DNA of 64,000 nucleotides from Capnocytophaga canimorsus (lineage in GTDB: Bacteria; Bacteroidota; Bacteroidia; Flavobacteriales; Flavobacteriaceae): NCBI RefSeq assembly GCF_002302565.1, contig NZ_CP022382.1, positions 381,001-445,000 on the forward strand, given 5' to 3'. The notes under the pieces are model-generated. The model did no database searches, was not told where the DNA came from, and worked only from the letters and a program-made list of their open reading frames with translations. Numbering within the stretch: position 1 is the first letter of the stretch; every line of letters begins with the position of its first letter. Of this stretch, positions 1 through 8,710 are shown piece by piece. The position numbers and the translations under genes were made by a program.

Positions 1-885
1 CAACGAATTTGAAAAAACCTCTTCTTCAAACCACATCATTGGTTTGGCTTGTTCGGCAGTAACGGCAAAAGGTCTGCCTAATCCGAGTTGCGCCAAAGAA
101 TCGTCTAAACGATAACGCATATAATTTGCCAAATCCTTTTTGGTGAAGAAGGCAATTTCTCCTTCCTCGAAAATCCAATCTAACATTTTATCTTCCAACT
201 CCATATAGCTATGTACAAAAGTAGATGCTTCGGCTTTGGCTTTTTCTTTCATTTGCGGATTTTCTTCAAAAATCTTCTTGATGATAAAAATACCAGCATT
301 GGCGTGTTGTTGTTCATCTACCGAAGTCCAAGCAATGATGTTGGCTACATTCTTCATATAGCCTTTAAATCGGGTAAAAGAAAGAATAGTTGCAAATTGG
401 CTAAACAATGACGCATTTTCAATAATTAGTGTAAAGAACAAAATGCGCTCCATCGCATTTTCACGATTTTTACTTAAATATTCTTTCAAAACGGCATTAC
501 GCTCTTTGAAAATAGGCACTTCAAGTAATTTTTCGAACTCATCGTTATATCCTAATACTTCTAAAAGACGCGAGTAGGCTTCGCTATGGCGGAATTCGCA
601 TTCGGCAAAAGTAGCTCCTAAACCATTGAATTCGGGTTTAGGAAAAAGGTCATATAAATCTCCCCAGAAAGTTTTTACCGAAACTTCCACTTGAGCAATA
701 CCCAGTAAAGCACGTTTTACAGCTTCTTTTTCAAAATGCGAAAGATTGGCTTTAAAATCTTGGATATCGGCAGTAAATTCTACTTCGGAATGTACCCAAA
801 ACGATTTATTCATCGCATCTACAAACTCCATCACTTCCGGATATTCGAAAGGCTTATAATTTTCACGTTTATCAAAAATTCCCAT
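1..885 (-). CDS. nrdB: Ribonucleoside-diphosphate reductase, beta subunit (class Ia), C-terminus beyond the window
   Basis: The frame is open from an ATG at 885 to the window edge, giving the first 295 residues. NrdB carries the diiron-tyrosyl radical that NrdA needs to reduce ribonucleotides to deoxyribonucleotides in the cytoplasm. The spacing E97-x2-H100-x3-Y104 (in AECEFRHSEAY) matches the iron ligands and radical tyrosine of class Ia enzymes, and the later DEQQH supplies the second Glu-x2-His pair. The start MGIFDKRENY is typical of Bacteroidota NrdB. nrdA is expected downstream, outside the window. About 260 bases separate it from lrgB; I see no clear terminator or operator there. Confidence 0.95.
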   Translation of the reverse strand, partial: MGIFDKRENYKPFEYPEVMEFVDAMNKSFWVHSEVEFTADIQDFKANLSHFEKEAVKRALLGIAQVEVSVKTFWGDLYDLFPKPEFNGLGATFAECEFRHSEAYSRLLEVLGYNDEFEKLLEVPIFKERNAVLKEYLSKNRENAMERILFFTLIIENASLFSQFATILSFTRFKGYMKNVANIIAWTSVDEQQHANAGIFIIKKIFEENPQMKEKAKAEASTFVHSYMELEDKMLDWIFEEGEIAFFTKKDLANYMRYRLDDSLAQLGLGRPFAVTAEQAKPMMWFEEEVFSNSL

Positions 886-1146
886 AGCTTATTTGTTATT
901 TACGACTGCGAATTTAAAACAAGAAAATGCGACTTCATAATAAAAGAAATTCACAGCTTGTTGATAAACTATCTAATTGCAATATTTTCAAGGGGTGATG
1001 ATTTCTACGATTAAGTAGTTAAAAAATACTTATCAAAATCAAACAATTTTGTTAAAAATAATAAAAATATTTAGTCTTCAACATATTAGCCGATATCCGA
1101 ATAAAGAACGAACTTATCCCCCATTTTTACTTAATGCCGAATAAAA

Positions 1147-1854
1147 TCAACTCCACAACAAAGGAGTGAGCCAATAGAGCACGGGGGGAGCTAAAAGTGC
1201 CGTGAAGATACCGTTAAAAATAAGCCCTAAACTGGCATAAACCGCGTGTTTTTCACTAACGCCTAAGGCTGCCATCACACCCATTCCGTGTGAAGCAGTA
1301 CCTAATGCAATGCCTTTGCCCATTGGACTCTTAATACGAAAAAGAACTAAGAATCGCCACCCCAAAACGCTACCTAAAATTCCAGTTATGATTACTGAAG
1401 CCGCCGTAAGAGAAGGAATTCCCCCAATGGCATTGGAAATTTCAATAGCGATAGGCGTAGTTACCGATTTTGGAGCAAGTGAAAGTACAATATCTTTGTC
1501 TGCGCCCAATCCTTTGGCAATTAAACAAACGGATAATAATCCGCTTAAACTTCCTGCAAATTGTGAAACAAGTAAAGGTACAAGCTGTTTTTGAATCTTT
1601 GAAAGTTGCAAATAAAGCGGAACCCCTAAGGCTACCACCGAAGGTTTTAACCAAAAAGCAATAAACATACCCGCCTTGTCATATTTTTCATATGAAATAT
1701 TGAAAACCAACAAATATCCTATCAAAACGAGCATTGAAATAAGTATAGGACTCAGTACAGGCGATTTATATTTTTTTTGGAGCCACTGCCCTGCATAGTA
1801 AACCATAAAGGTAAGTGCCAAAAGCCACATTGGGTTTTCTAAAAATGCTCTCAT
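1147..1854 (-). CDS. lrgB: LrgB/CidB family membrane protein
   Basis: A 235-residue, very hydrophobic protein with about seven membrane segments and a Gly-rich signature near the C-terminal half (LGTASHGMGV). This matches the LrgB/CidB family, holin-like partner proteins implicated in murein hydrolase export control, programmed lysis or small-molecule export; the exact role in Bacteroidota is not established. Its ATG overlaps the stop of the upstream lrgA gene in a TAATG junction, so the two are translationally coupled. Length is normal for the family. Confidence 0.88.
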   Translation of the reverse strand: MRAFLENPMWLLALTFMVYYAGQWLQKKYKSPVLSPILISMLVLIGYLLVFNISYEKYDKAGMFIAFWLKPSVVALGVPLYLQLSKIQKQLVPLLVSQFAGSLSGLLSVCLIAKGLGADKDIVLSLAPKSVTTPIAIEISNAIGGIPSLTAASVIITGILGSVLGWRFLVLFRIKSPMGKGIALGTASHGMGVMAALGVSEKHAVYASLGLIFNGIFTALLAPPVLYWLTPLLWS

Positions 1855-2201
1855 TAGGGTTTCATTTTTTTTCGAAAAAATTGGTAAGTATGTCCTGTAA
1901 TCAATATTACTACGAAAGTGCTAACCACTACTGCAATTGTTATCGACCAAAAATTAGCTGAAATCAAATCAAAATAAAGCATCATAGCAACACTTGGAGG
2001 AACAAAAAAAAGCCCCAAATTGGCAACCAAAAGGTCAGACATCGCCTTTACCCATTGCAGTTTTACCCAACCTTTATGCAGAAAAAAAGTAAGAAACAAC
2101 ATTCCTAAAATGCTCGACGAGAGCGGTAAAGTTGTTACATAAACCACCAACTCCCCTAAAGCCAAACATCCGAAAATAATGGCACAATAACGAATTAACA
2201 T
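1854..2201 (-). CDS. lrgA: LrgA/CidA family holin-like protein
   Basis: A 115-residue protein with four predicted membrane helices and an N-terminus MLIRYCAIIFGCLALGE typical of the CidA/LrgA family. It should sit in the inner membrane with LrgB. It is the first gene of the two-gene lrgAB operon and ends one base inside the lrgB start. A TATTTTTG box on the minus strand (complement of 2236-2243) lies about 35 bases upstream of the ATG and could be its -7 element; I see no convincing -33 box. Confidence 0.82.
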   Translation of the reverse strand: MLIRYCAIIFGCLALGELVVYVTTLPLSSSILGMLFLTFFLHKGWVKLQWVKAMSDLLVANLGLFFVPPSVAMMLYFDLISANFWSITIAVVVSTFVVILITGHTYQFFRKKMKP

Positions 2202-2399
2202 AGCTAAAAAATAATTCCTTTTTAATTTCGATGGGCAAAAATACCAATATCTGGTGAATTCATTCTTCTTTTTACCAAATTTTGAACCCTTACAAAGGCT
2301 ATTTACGAATTATTAGGCAAAAAATTTTGAACCTCGCTTTGTAAACAAATGTTAAAGTAATTGCATTTTCAATCATTATTTGCTTAAAAAAAACACAAA

Positions 2400-2434
2400 G
2401 TTGAATGTATATCCCTTATTTTTATTTACATTTG
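2400..2434 (+). promoter_or_regulatory. Bacteroidota-type promoter of the coiled-coil protein gene
   Basis: GTTG at 2400-2403 is followed after 23 bases by TACATTTG at 2427-2434, fitting the flavobacterial TTG-(17-23)-TAnnTTTG pattern. It lies about 30 bases upstream of the ATG at 2465. Confidence 0.5.
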
Positions 2435-2464
2435 TGGAGTTAGAAACACAAAAAGAAAAAAACT

Positions 2465-3400
2465 ATGCAAAGTTCAAATGAAAATGAAGTGGTAAAACAA
2501 ACTACACCTCCACTTAATGACAACAAATCAAAAGGTTCAGGAAGTAAAGCACTAATGGTACTATTGGCTTTGGCTACTGCAGGATTAGGCATTTTCTCAT
2601 TTAACTTGTACAATGAGAAGAAAAAGAATTCAGAGGAGCTCAACAAACAAAAAGAACAAATGATTACCGAACTCAACGCTCTAAAATCCGATTATGATAG
2701 GGCTGTGGACGATAATGTGTCGGTAAACCAAGAATTGCGTGATGCTCGCGAAAAAATCACACTCTACATCGACTCTTTGAAAAAAACTAAAGCTGATGTT
2801 GCTGCACTTTGGAAATACCGCAATCAAGTACAAGTTTTAACCAAAGAAAGAAACAAATTATTGGCTATAAATGACTCTTTGCGTCGTTCCAATGCTTTTA
2901 TTACCCAACAACGCGATAGTATTTCATTAGCACTACAAGACGTTTCCTCAATGGCAGATTCGTTGGTAGAGCAAAACAGCAAACTGGCTCAAGTACTTGA
3001 AAGCGGTGCTGAACTTCAAATTACCAGACTACAAGTTGAAGCCGTGAAAGAGCGTAGCGGTGGCAGATATGCAAATACCAATCGCGCTCGTCCTACCGAT
3101 AAAATTCGTGTTTGTTTTACCGTAGCGGCAAACAAACTTGCCGAGTCAGGGAACAGACATTTCTATGTGCAACTCATCTCACCCAACGGAGTAACTATGG
3201 GCGAAAATAATACCACTTCCACCGAAGCCATTACCATAAATTACAGCACCGTATCCGATTTTCTGTATGAAAACAAATTGGTAGATGTTTGTGAATTTAT
3301 TGGCAACGGAGGAGGCCGTTTTGAAAAAGGAAACTATCAAGTAAAGGTTTTCAATGATAAACTTAATTTAATAGGCGAATCCGAATTTAAACTCAAATAA
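2465..3400 (+). CDS. Membrane-anchored coiled-coil protein of unknown function
   Basis: A 311-residue protein. A polar N-terminus of about 30 residues is followed by one membrane helix (residues about 33-50, ALMVLLALATAGLGIFSF). A long charged heptad-like region (about 52-180) is a likely coiled coil, and a globular C-terminal domain of about 110 residues follows, rich in beta-strand pattern. Topology suggests the coiled coil and C-terminal domain face the periplasm. Similar Flavobacteriaceae proteins are often left hypothetical, and some carry doubtful ParA-like names; I see no Walker motif here. It has its own promoter and a strong terminator, so it is monocistronic. Function is not recognised. 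Confidence 0.8.
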   Translation: MQSSNENEVVKQTTPPLNDNKSKGSGSKALMVLLALATAGLGIFSFNLYNEKKKNSEELNKQKEQMITELNALKSDYDRAVDDNVSVNQELRDAREKITLYIDSLKKTKADVAALWKYRNQVQVLTKERNKLLAINDSLRRSNAFITQQRDSISLALQDVSSMADSLVEQNSKLAQVLESGAELQITRLQVEAVKERSGGRYANTNRARPTDKIRVCFTVAANKLAESGNRHFYVQLISPNGVTMGENNTTSTEAITINYSTVSDFLYENKLVDVCEFIGNGGGRFEKGNYQVKVFNDKLNLIGESEFKLK

Positions 3401-3443
3401 TTCTTAAGCAAACCCTTATAATCCTTTACCTAATAAGGAGTTC

Positions 3444-3478
3444 AACAGCTTGAAATTTGTATCTCAAGCTGTTTTTTT
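3444..3478 (+). terminator. Rho-independent terminator after the coiled-coil gene
   Basis: A perfect 10-bp stem (AACAGCTTGA at 3444-3453 with TCAAGCTGTT at 3464-3473) is followed by a T run to 3478. It lies 44 bases after the stop codon. Confidence 0.85.
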
Positions 3479-3521
3479 ATATGTTTGTCCGATATAATTT
3501 CAAAATCAATTTTAATTTTTT

Positions 3522-4085
3522 ATGAAAAAATTTTTTATTAGCGTTTTTGCGCTATTGGGATTCACGGTGGCTGAAGCACAAAACGCAAGTGTTGAAAAAG
3601 ATATTATTGGCGTTCAAATTGGGTTGTTCGGAGCAAATGCTTACAACGAACATAAACTCTCTGATGCTGTGGCACTGCGTTCACAATTGAGCTTACACGG
3701 AGGTTTCTGGACAGGAACAATGTATGAAAAGACAGGCTTTTTGCTAATTCCTGCTGCTTCGCTCGAAGGTAAATGGTACTACGGATTAAATCGTCGTGTG
3801 AATAAAGGAAAAAACACCAAAAATAATAGCGGAAACTATTTTTCACTTCGGGCTGAATATTTCCCTAATTGGTTTATCATCTCCAATTATAATGATATAA
3901 CCAATGATGATAACTCTATTAGCATAATGCCTACTTTCGGTATTCGTCGTAGTTTTGGCAGAAATTTCAATTATGAATTCAACGTGGGATATGGTTATTC
4001 GCAAACACTAGGTAAAAATCCGAATAGCAAAGGAGGGGCTTTTTCGTTGAGTTTTAAAATAGGATATGATTTTTTTAAACGATAA
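3522..4085 (+). CDS. Outer-membrane beta-barrel protein
   Basis: A 187-residue protein with a signal peptide (MKKFFISVFALLGFTVAEA, likely cleaved at AEA/Q). The rest has alternating amphipathic strands with many aromatic and glycine residues, and it ends in KIGYDFFKR, like a terminal barrel strand. The pattern fits the small outer-membrane barrel families common in Bacteroidota (OmpW/PorT-like size). No substrate can be inferred. It precedes the LOG gene by 23 bases on the same strand and may be cotranscribed with it. Confidence 0.7.
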   Translation: MKKFFISVFALLGFTVAEAQNASVEKDIIGVQIGLFGANAYNEHKLSDAVALRSQLSLHGGFWTGTMYEKTGFLLIPAASLEGKWYYGLNRRVNKGKNTKNNSGNYFSLRAEYFPNWFIISNYNDITNDDNSISIMPTFGIRRSFGRNFNYEFNVGYGYSQTLGKNPNSKGGAFSLSFKIGYDFFKR

Positions 4086-4108
4086 ATAAACACTTAAATA
4101 TACTTTCT

Positions 4109-4798
4109 ATGAATAAAAAACAACATTCTAAAGTTTGGAATGAGATTAAAACCAATGATTCTTGGTCAATTTTTAAAATAATGGGGGAATTCGTAAACGG
4201 ATACGAAAAACTCAGTGAAATAGGTCCGTGTGTGTCCATTTTTGGTTCGGCTCGTACCAAATCCGATAGCAAATACTACAATTTAGCGGTGGAAATCGCT
4301 GAAAAAATCGTGGAGTCGGGCTTTGGAGTGATTACAGGCGGTGGACCCGGTATTATGGAAGCCGGAAATAAAGGAGCGCGTAAAGGAAATGGCTCGTCTG
4401 TTGGGCTAAATATCGACCTACCTTTTGAACAACACGATAATCCGTATATTGACAGAGATAAAAATTTGAATTTCGATTACTTTTTTGCTCGTAAAGTAAT
4501 GTTTGTTAAGTATTCACAAGCATTCGTTGTGATGCCAGGAGGATTTGGGACAATGGACGAACTTTTTGAAGCTATCACGCTTATTCAAACTCAAAAAATT
4601 GATAAATTTCCGATTATTTTGGTCGGAAGCGAATTTTGGAAAGGACTTGTGGATTGGTTTCAAAAAACACTTTTGGACGAATTTCAAAACATTTCTCCCG
4701 AAGATATGTTCCTTTTCAAAGTTGTCGATACAGCAGATGAAGTTGTCGATATTATCGAAAAATTCTATCTGAAATATAATCTTCGACCTAATTTTTAG
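4109..4798 (+). CDS. LOG-family (TIGR00730) Rossmann-fold nucleotide hydrolase
   Basis: A 229-residue cytoplasmic protein with the two family signatures: GGGPGIMEA at residues 77-85 and PGGFGTMDE at 143-151. The second is the PGGxGTxxE active-site motif of LOG enzymes, which cleave nucleoside monophosphates at the N-glycosidic bond (cytokinin riboside 5'-monophosphate phosphoribohydrolase in plants and some bacteria). The bacterial substrate is often a purine nucleotide such as AMP, so cytokinin production should not be assumed. Eight bases separate it from the next gene, implying cotranscription with a membrane-anchored SPFH-like protein. Confidence 0.88.
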   Translation: MNKKQHSKVWNEIKTNDSWSIFKIMGEFVNGYEKLSEIGPCVSIFGSARTKSDSKYYNLAVEIAEKIVESGFGVITGGGPGIMEAGNKGARKGNGSSVGLNIDLPFEQHDNPYIDRDKNLNFDYFFARKVMFVKYSQAFVVMPGGFGTMDELFEAITLIQTQKIDKFPIILVGSEFWKGLVDWFQKTLLDEFQNISPEDMFLFKVVDTADEVVDIIEKFYLKYNLRPNF

Positions 4799-4806
4799 TA
4801 AAACCT

Positions 4807-5214
4807 ATGAAGTCAAAATTACCTATTTCCGCAATTGTAGGCACGGTCTCTGTGGTGGTTATCATCATTGTGGTGATGATGTTTGGATTGCCTATTTACA
4901 ACGTGTGGCAACAAGAAATGGCTGGTAAGGCTGAAATGGCAAAAGCCGAACAAAACCGAAAAATCCTTATTGAAGAAGCCAAAGCCCGACTCGAAGCCGA
5001 GAAATTAAATGCTCAAGCCGAGATAGAACGAGCAAGAGGAATGGCTGAAGCTATGAAAATCGAAAACGGAACGCTCAATTCGGTCTATAATCAGTATTTA
5101 TTTATCCGAACGCTCGAAAAATTGGCAGACAAAGGCAATCTTCCACAGATTATTTATATGCCTTCCGAAGGATTAGTTCCCGTGATGGACGTTTCTAAAA
5201 ACAAAACAGAATAA
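4807..5214 (+). CDS. Small membrane-anchored coiled-coil protein, SPFH-tail-like
   Basis: A 135-residue protein with one strong N-terminal membrane helix (residues about 8-28). An Ala/Glu/Lys-rich coiled coil follows (about 35-85, with repeated AEKLNAQAEIERARG-type heptads), then a short C-terminal part ending NLPQIIYMPSEGLVPVMDV. The coiled coil and the IIYMPSEG tail resemble the C-terminal region of SPFH/prohibitin proteins, but the SPFH domain itself is missing. It may be a stand-alone assembly or scaffold module. It follows the LOG gene by eight bases. Function unknown. Confidence 0.7.
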   Translation: MKSKLPISAIVGTVSVVVIIIVVMMFGLPIYNVWQQEMAGKAEMAKAEQNRKILIEEAKARLEAEKLNAQAEIERARGMAEAMKIENGTLNSVYNQYLFIRTLEKLADKGNLPQIIYMPSEGLVPVMDVSKNKTE

Positions 5215-5242
5215 GGCATCAATCAGGCAAAACAATGCCGTG

Positions 5243-5414
5243 ACTAAATAGTTAAACCTCTGTTTGCGTTGTTTAGGTGGATAACTATTTAGTGATGATT
5301 ACCTAAGGATTGCAGAAAAGTGCAATCATTTAGTTAAAGGTTTCTTCCAAAAGAAGATATAAATCACTTTTTAGTCGGAGGCTTCCGCAAGATGAAGCTA
5401 CTAATGACTAAAAA
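5243..5414. other. Hairpin-rich intergenic region, possible structured RNA
   Basis: Between 5214 and 5448 there are three strong inverted repeats: a perfect 12-bp pair (5243-5254 with 5282-5293), a tight hairpin (GATTGCA 5308-5314, loop of six, TGCAATC 5321-5327), and a nested structure in which TTTTTAGTC (5368-5376) pairs with GACTAAAAA (5406-5414) around GCTTC/GAAGC (5381-5385 with 5394-5398). None is followed by a clear T run, so they do not look like simple terminators. The last ends about 33 bases before the next ATG. It could be a leader RNA, an mRNA-stabilising element or an extragenic palindrome. Confidence 0.35.
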
Positions 5415-5447
5415 ATCATACACTGAATTACTCAAAATTTATATACA

Positions 5448-6140
5448 ATGAAACGATTATTAACAATAGTACGTGTTTCCGAATTGGCTGATATAGCTCA
5501 TCGTTTGGTGGGGCTTTTTCATCAGGAAAATGAATTACAAACAGATGCTTTTTTGAAAAATCTGTTTGAGAAAATTGACACACAGGCTACGGCACTTTCG
5601 GTGGCTATCAAAAAAGAAGTTGCTGTTTCCAAATTGGAAGAAGCGGACAATCTGCGTGACGAAACGATTATGAATTTAAGCAACATATTGCTGGGTTATC
5701 GCTCGATGCGTTCGCCTGAAATCCGTGAAAGTGCCGAAAAACTATATGCTGTTTTTGACCGTTATGGAACGAAAATCACACGTGAAAACTACTCAAGCGA
5801 ATCGGCACATATCGAATCGCTTTTACGAGATTTTTCCGCCATTGAGTTGCAAGAAGCTATCGGAAAACTTTTGGGAGTATCCGATACGATAGAAGAGCTT
5901 CGCACCCGTCAGACGGCTTTCCATACCGAGCGAATGGCGTATGAAAAGTCCGTTTCCGAACAAGAATTCGACGAGTCGGCAACAGCTCTGAAAAAACCTT
6001 TATTGGGGCTTATCAATACAAAATTGATTAGTTATCTGGCTGCTTTACAGGAAGAAAGTACTTACACTAACTTCTCGAAAGTGGTTTCACAAGTAATTGA
6101 TGATGCCAATACAACCATCAATCGCCGAGGGAAAAAGTAG
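5448..6140 (+). CDS. DUF6261-type protein, all-helical, unknown function
   Basis: A 230-residue, highly charged, probably all-alpha cytoplasmic protein with no signal peptide or membrane segment. The pattern (RLLTIVRVSELADIAHRLV at the N-terminus, four or more long amphipathic helices, basic tail INRRGKK) resembles the DUF6261 family found in Bacteroidota, often in several copies per genome. No catalytic motif is visible. It is preceded by the hairpin-rich region and followed within 66 bases by the S46 peptidase, on the same strand; a functional link is not implied. Confidence 0.7.
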   Translation: MKRLLTIVRVSELADIAHRLVGLFHQENELQTDAFLKNLFEKIDTQATALSVAIKKEVAVSKLEEADNLRDETIMNLSNILLGYRSMRSPEIRESAEKLYAVFDRYGTKITRENYSSESAHIESLLRDFSAIELQEAIGKLLGVSDTIEELRTRQTAFHTERMAYEKSVSEQEFDESATALKKPLLGLINTKLISYLAALQEESTYTNFSKVVSQVIDDANTTINRRGKK

Positions 6141-6205
6141 CTTTTTTGTACTTGATTGTAGGTGTAGCTAACCTATTCATACTGAAAAATATAAAAAATA
6201 AATCA

Positions 6206-8401
6206 ATGACGATACAAATGATGAAATACGTAAAACTTTTATTACTATTTTGCTCGGTTTCGCTCTATGCACAACAGGGCGGAATGTGGATTCCTTCGCT
6301 TTTGGAGGGAATGAATGAAAAAGAAATGAAATCGCTGGGAATGAAGATGTCAGCAGCAGATATTTACAGCGTGAACCATTCTTCACTTAAAGATGCGGTG
6401 CCGCACTTTGATGGCGGTTGTACTTCCGAGGTAATTTCTCCAAAGGGGTTGTTACTTACCAATCATCATTGCGGATATGGCGAAATTCAGTCGCACTCCA
6501 CGGTTGAAAACGATTATTTGGCAAATGGCTTCTGGGCGAAAACTCTTTCCGAAGAATTGCCTAACCCTGGTGTGAGCGTTACGTTTATCGTTCGTATTGA
6601 AGATGTTACGGCTACTATTGTCAAAGGCACGGAAAGTCTTTCTGTTGAGAGCGAAAAAGCCAAAATCATCGAAAAAAACATTGCTGAATTGGTTAAAACA
6701 TCACCCAAAGAGGTGTGGCAGGAAAATCGCGTACGAGCTTTCTATAACGGAAATCAATATATTTTGTTCGTGGTAGAAAACTTTAAAGATGTGCGTTTGG
6801 TGGGAGCTCCGCCGTCTTCTATCGGAAAATTTGGCTCAGATACAGATAATTGGGTGTGGCCACGACATACGGGAGACTTTGCTCTTTTCCGCATCTATGC
6901 CGATAAGAATAATCGTCCTGCCGAGTATTCCAAAGATAACGTACCTTACACGCCCAAGCATTATTTTCCAATTTCGTTGGACGGCATTTCCGAAGATGAC
7001 TTTACGATGGTTTTCGGTTACCCAGGGCGTACGCAAGAGTACCTTCCAGCAGTTGCTGTTCAGCAAATTGTTGATGTGTTGAACCCTGCAAAAATCGGAA
7101 TTCGTGATGTGGTGCTTAAAGTACAAGACGGGTATATGCGTAAAGACCAAGCCATTAAGATTAAATATGCTTCTAAATACGCACGAGTAGCAAACTATTG
7201 GAAAAAATGGATTGGCGAGAGTCAAGGTTTGAAGAAATCAGGGGCGGTAGCTTTAAAGCAAAAGCAAGAAAGCATCTTCCAAAAGAATGTTGAAAAGGCA
7301 GGAAAATCGGCAGCGTATGGGCATTTACTTTCTGATTTTGCTAAAAAATATCAAGAAATTGAGCCGTATGCCTTAGCTAATGATTTATTTAGTGAATTTG
7401 CATTGAGAAATATTGATTTTCTTACCAATGGTTATCGCATTTGGCAATTGCAAAACGTTTTGCAAAATCGTGGTGTACAATCGTTTGAAGATAGAAAAAA
7501 GAATTTACAATCTACTTTCAAAAGTGTGTTTAAGGATTATGAAAAGTCGGTAGACAGAGATGTTTTTGAAAAAGCGGTAGTTTTCTATGCACAGCATATG
7601 CCGAAACAATTTTTAGCCGAAAAGTTACAAAATTTTGATGCAAAAACATTGGCGGAAAGCCTTTACGAAAAGTCATTGTTAGCCACCGAAGCAGGAGTAG
7701 AAAAATTGCTTACTGCTTCGCCTGAAACCTTTGAGGAATTGGTAAAAAATGATGTGGGAATGCAATTCGTTTCCGAGCTGATAAATAGTTTTGCGAAAGA
7801 GGTTGCCCCAACTTATGGGCGTTTGAATGCGGATATTGAGGCTTTGCAACGTACGTATATGAAAGCTATTTTGGAGTTTTCAAAGCCTGAGGATAGAATT
7901 TTCCCTGATGCAAATAGTACATTGCGTGTTACTTACGGAAAAGTAAAAGGATATGCCCCCGCCGATGCGGTACATTATAGTCCTGTAACTTATTTGGAAG
8001 GTGTGATGGAAAAATACGTTCCGAACGATTACGAATTTGATGTTCCGCAGAAATTACGTGACTTGTATGAGAAGAAAGATTTCGGAGCTTACGCAGACAA
8101 GAACGGAAAAATGCCTGTTTGCTTCATCGCTACCAATCATACCACAGGTGGAAATTCGGGAAGTCCTGCTATTGATGCACACGGAAATCTCATCGGACTT
8201 AATTTCGACCGCGTTTGGGAAGGTACAATGAGCGATATTCATTACGACCCCGAAATTTGTCGTAATATTATGGTGGATATTCGTTATGTTCTATTCATCA
8301 TCGATAAATATGCAGGAGCAAAACACCTCGTTGACGAGATGAAGCTCGTTCATCCGAAGAAAAGTACCTCTTCTAAAAAATCAAAGAAAAAACGTAAATA
8401 A
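6206..8401 (+). CDS. S46-family dipeptidyl-peptidase, DPP11-like (Asp/Glu-specific)
   Basis: A 731-residue secreted serine peptidase that removes dipeptides from peptide N-termini in the periplasm, feeding amino-acid catabolism in asaccharolytic or proteolytic Bacteroidota. The start at 6206 places a signal peptide (MMKYVKLLLLFCSVSLYAQ) near the N-terminus; an in-frame upstream start at 6146 would add 20 residues before it and is unlikely. The triad is visible: TNHHCGY (His87/88), the WPRHTGDF segment with the Asp, and GGNSGSP with Ser651. Arg669, 18 residues after the Ser in NFDRVWEG, occupies the position that is Arg in DPP11 and Gly in DPP7, so acidic P1 specificity is predicted. The tail is Lys/Ser-rich. 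Confidence 0.93.
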   Translation: MTIQMMKYVKLLLLFCSVSLYAQQGGMWIPSLLEGMNEKEMKSLGMKMSAADIYSVNHSSLKDAVPHFDGGCTSEVISPKGLLLTNHHCGYGEIQSHSTVENDYLANGFWAKTLSEELPNPGVSVTFIVRIEDVTATIVKGTESLSVESEKAKIIEKNIAELVKTSPKEVWQENRVRAFYNGNQYILFVVENFKDVRLVGAPPSSIGKFGSDTDNWVWPRHTGDFALFRIYADKNNRPAEYSKDNVPYTPKHYFPISLDGISEDDFTMVFGYPGRTQEYLPAVAVQQIVDVLNPAKIGIRDVVLKVQDGYMRKDQAIKIKYASKYARVANYWKKWIGESQGLKKSGAVALKQKQESIFQKNVEKAGKSAAYGHLLSDFAKKYQEIEPYALANDLFSEFALRNIDFLTNGYRIWQLQNVLQNRGVQSFEDRKKNLQSTFKSVFKDYEKSVDRDVFEKAVVFYAQHMPKQFLAEKLQNFDAKTLAESLYEKSLLATEAGVEKLLTASPETFEELVKNDVGMQFVSELINSFAKEVAPTYGRLNADIEALQRTYMKAILEFSKPEDRIFPDANSTLRVTYGKVKGYAPADAVHYSPVTYLEGVMEKYVPNDYEFDVPQKLRDLYEKKDFGAYADKNGKMPVCFIATNHTTGGNSGSPAIDAHGNLIGLNFDRVWEGTMSDIHYDPEICRNIMVDIRYVLFIIDKYAGAKHLVDEMKLVHPKKSTSSKKSKKKRK

Positions 8402-8410
8402 AAAAGTAAA

Positions 8411-8445
8411 ATGCAGTTAGAAAGGTTTCTGACTGCATTTTTTTC
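8411..8445 (+). terminator. Rho-independent terminator after the S46 peptidase
   Basis: A 13-bp stem with one G-U pair (ATGCAGTTAGAAA at 8411-8423 and its partner at 8426-8438) is followed by a run of T. It begins nine bases after the stop codon. Confidence 0.85.
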
Positions 8446-8454
8446 TAAAAATAA

Positions 8455-8670
8455 ATGAAAAAATACAATTATATCATAGGTATCTTCCTAATCATTTTAG
8501 GATGTTTGTCAGGAATTATTCTTGATACTTTGGGCTTTATTTTAGCCATATTAGGTATCGTTTTGGTGCTTCTTTCTAAACAAAAAGTTTGGATAAAATT
8601 ACTCACTATTTTTCTTCTTCCTATAATCTTAGTTTACGGAATGTTTATTTTTATATTTTCTAATTCTTAG
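8455..8670 (+). CDS. Small two-helix or three-helix membrane protein
   Basis: A 71-residue hydrophobic protein: MKKYNYIIGIFLIILGCLSG, a second helix LGFILAILGIVLVLL, a short basic loop SKQKVWIK and a C-terminal helix LLTIFLLPIILVYGMFIFIF. The coding frame is clean and the composition is that of a membrane protein, but no family is recognised. The start is only about ten bases after the preceding terminator, so it may depend on read-through or an unseen promoter. Confidence 0.5.
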   Translation: MKKYNYIIGIFLIILGCLSGIILDTLGFILAILGIVLVLLSKQKVWIKLLTIFLLPIILVYGMFIFIFSNS

Positions 8671-8710
8671 ATAAGTGAAATTGTTAGATAAATTCAGGAA
8701 TTACTTTATT

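Noticed and set aside
6836..7225. 129-codon minus-strand frame inside the S46 peptidase gene
   Set aside because: Antisense to a well conserved catalytic region; no signal of its own.
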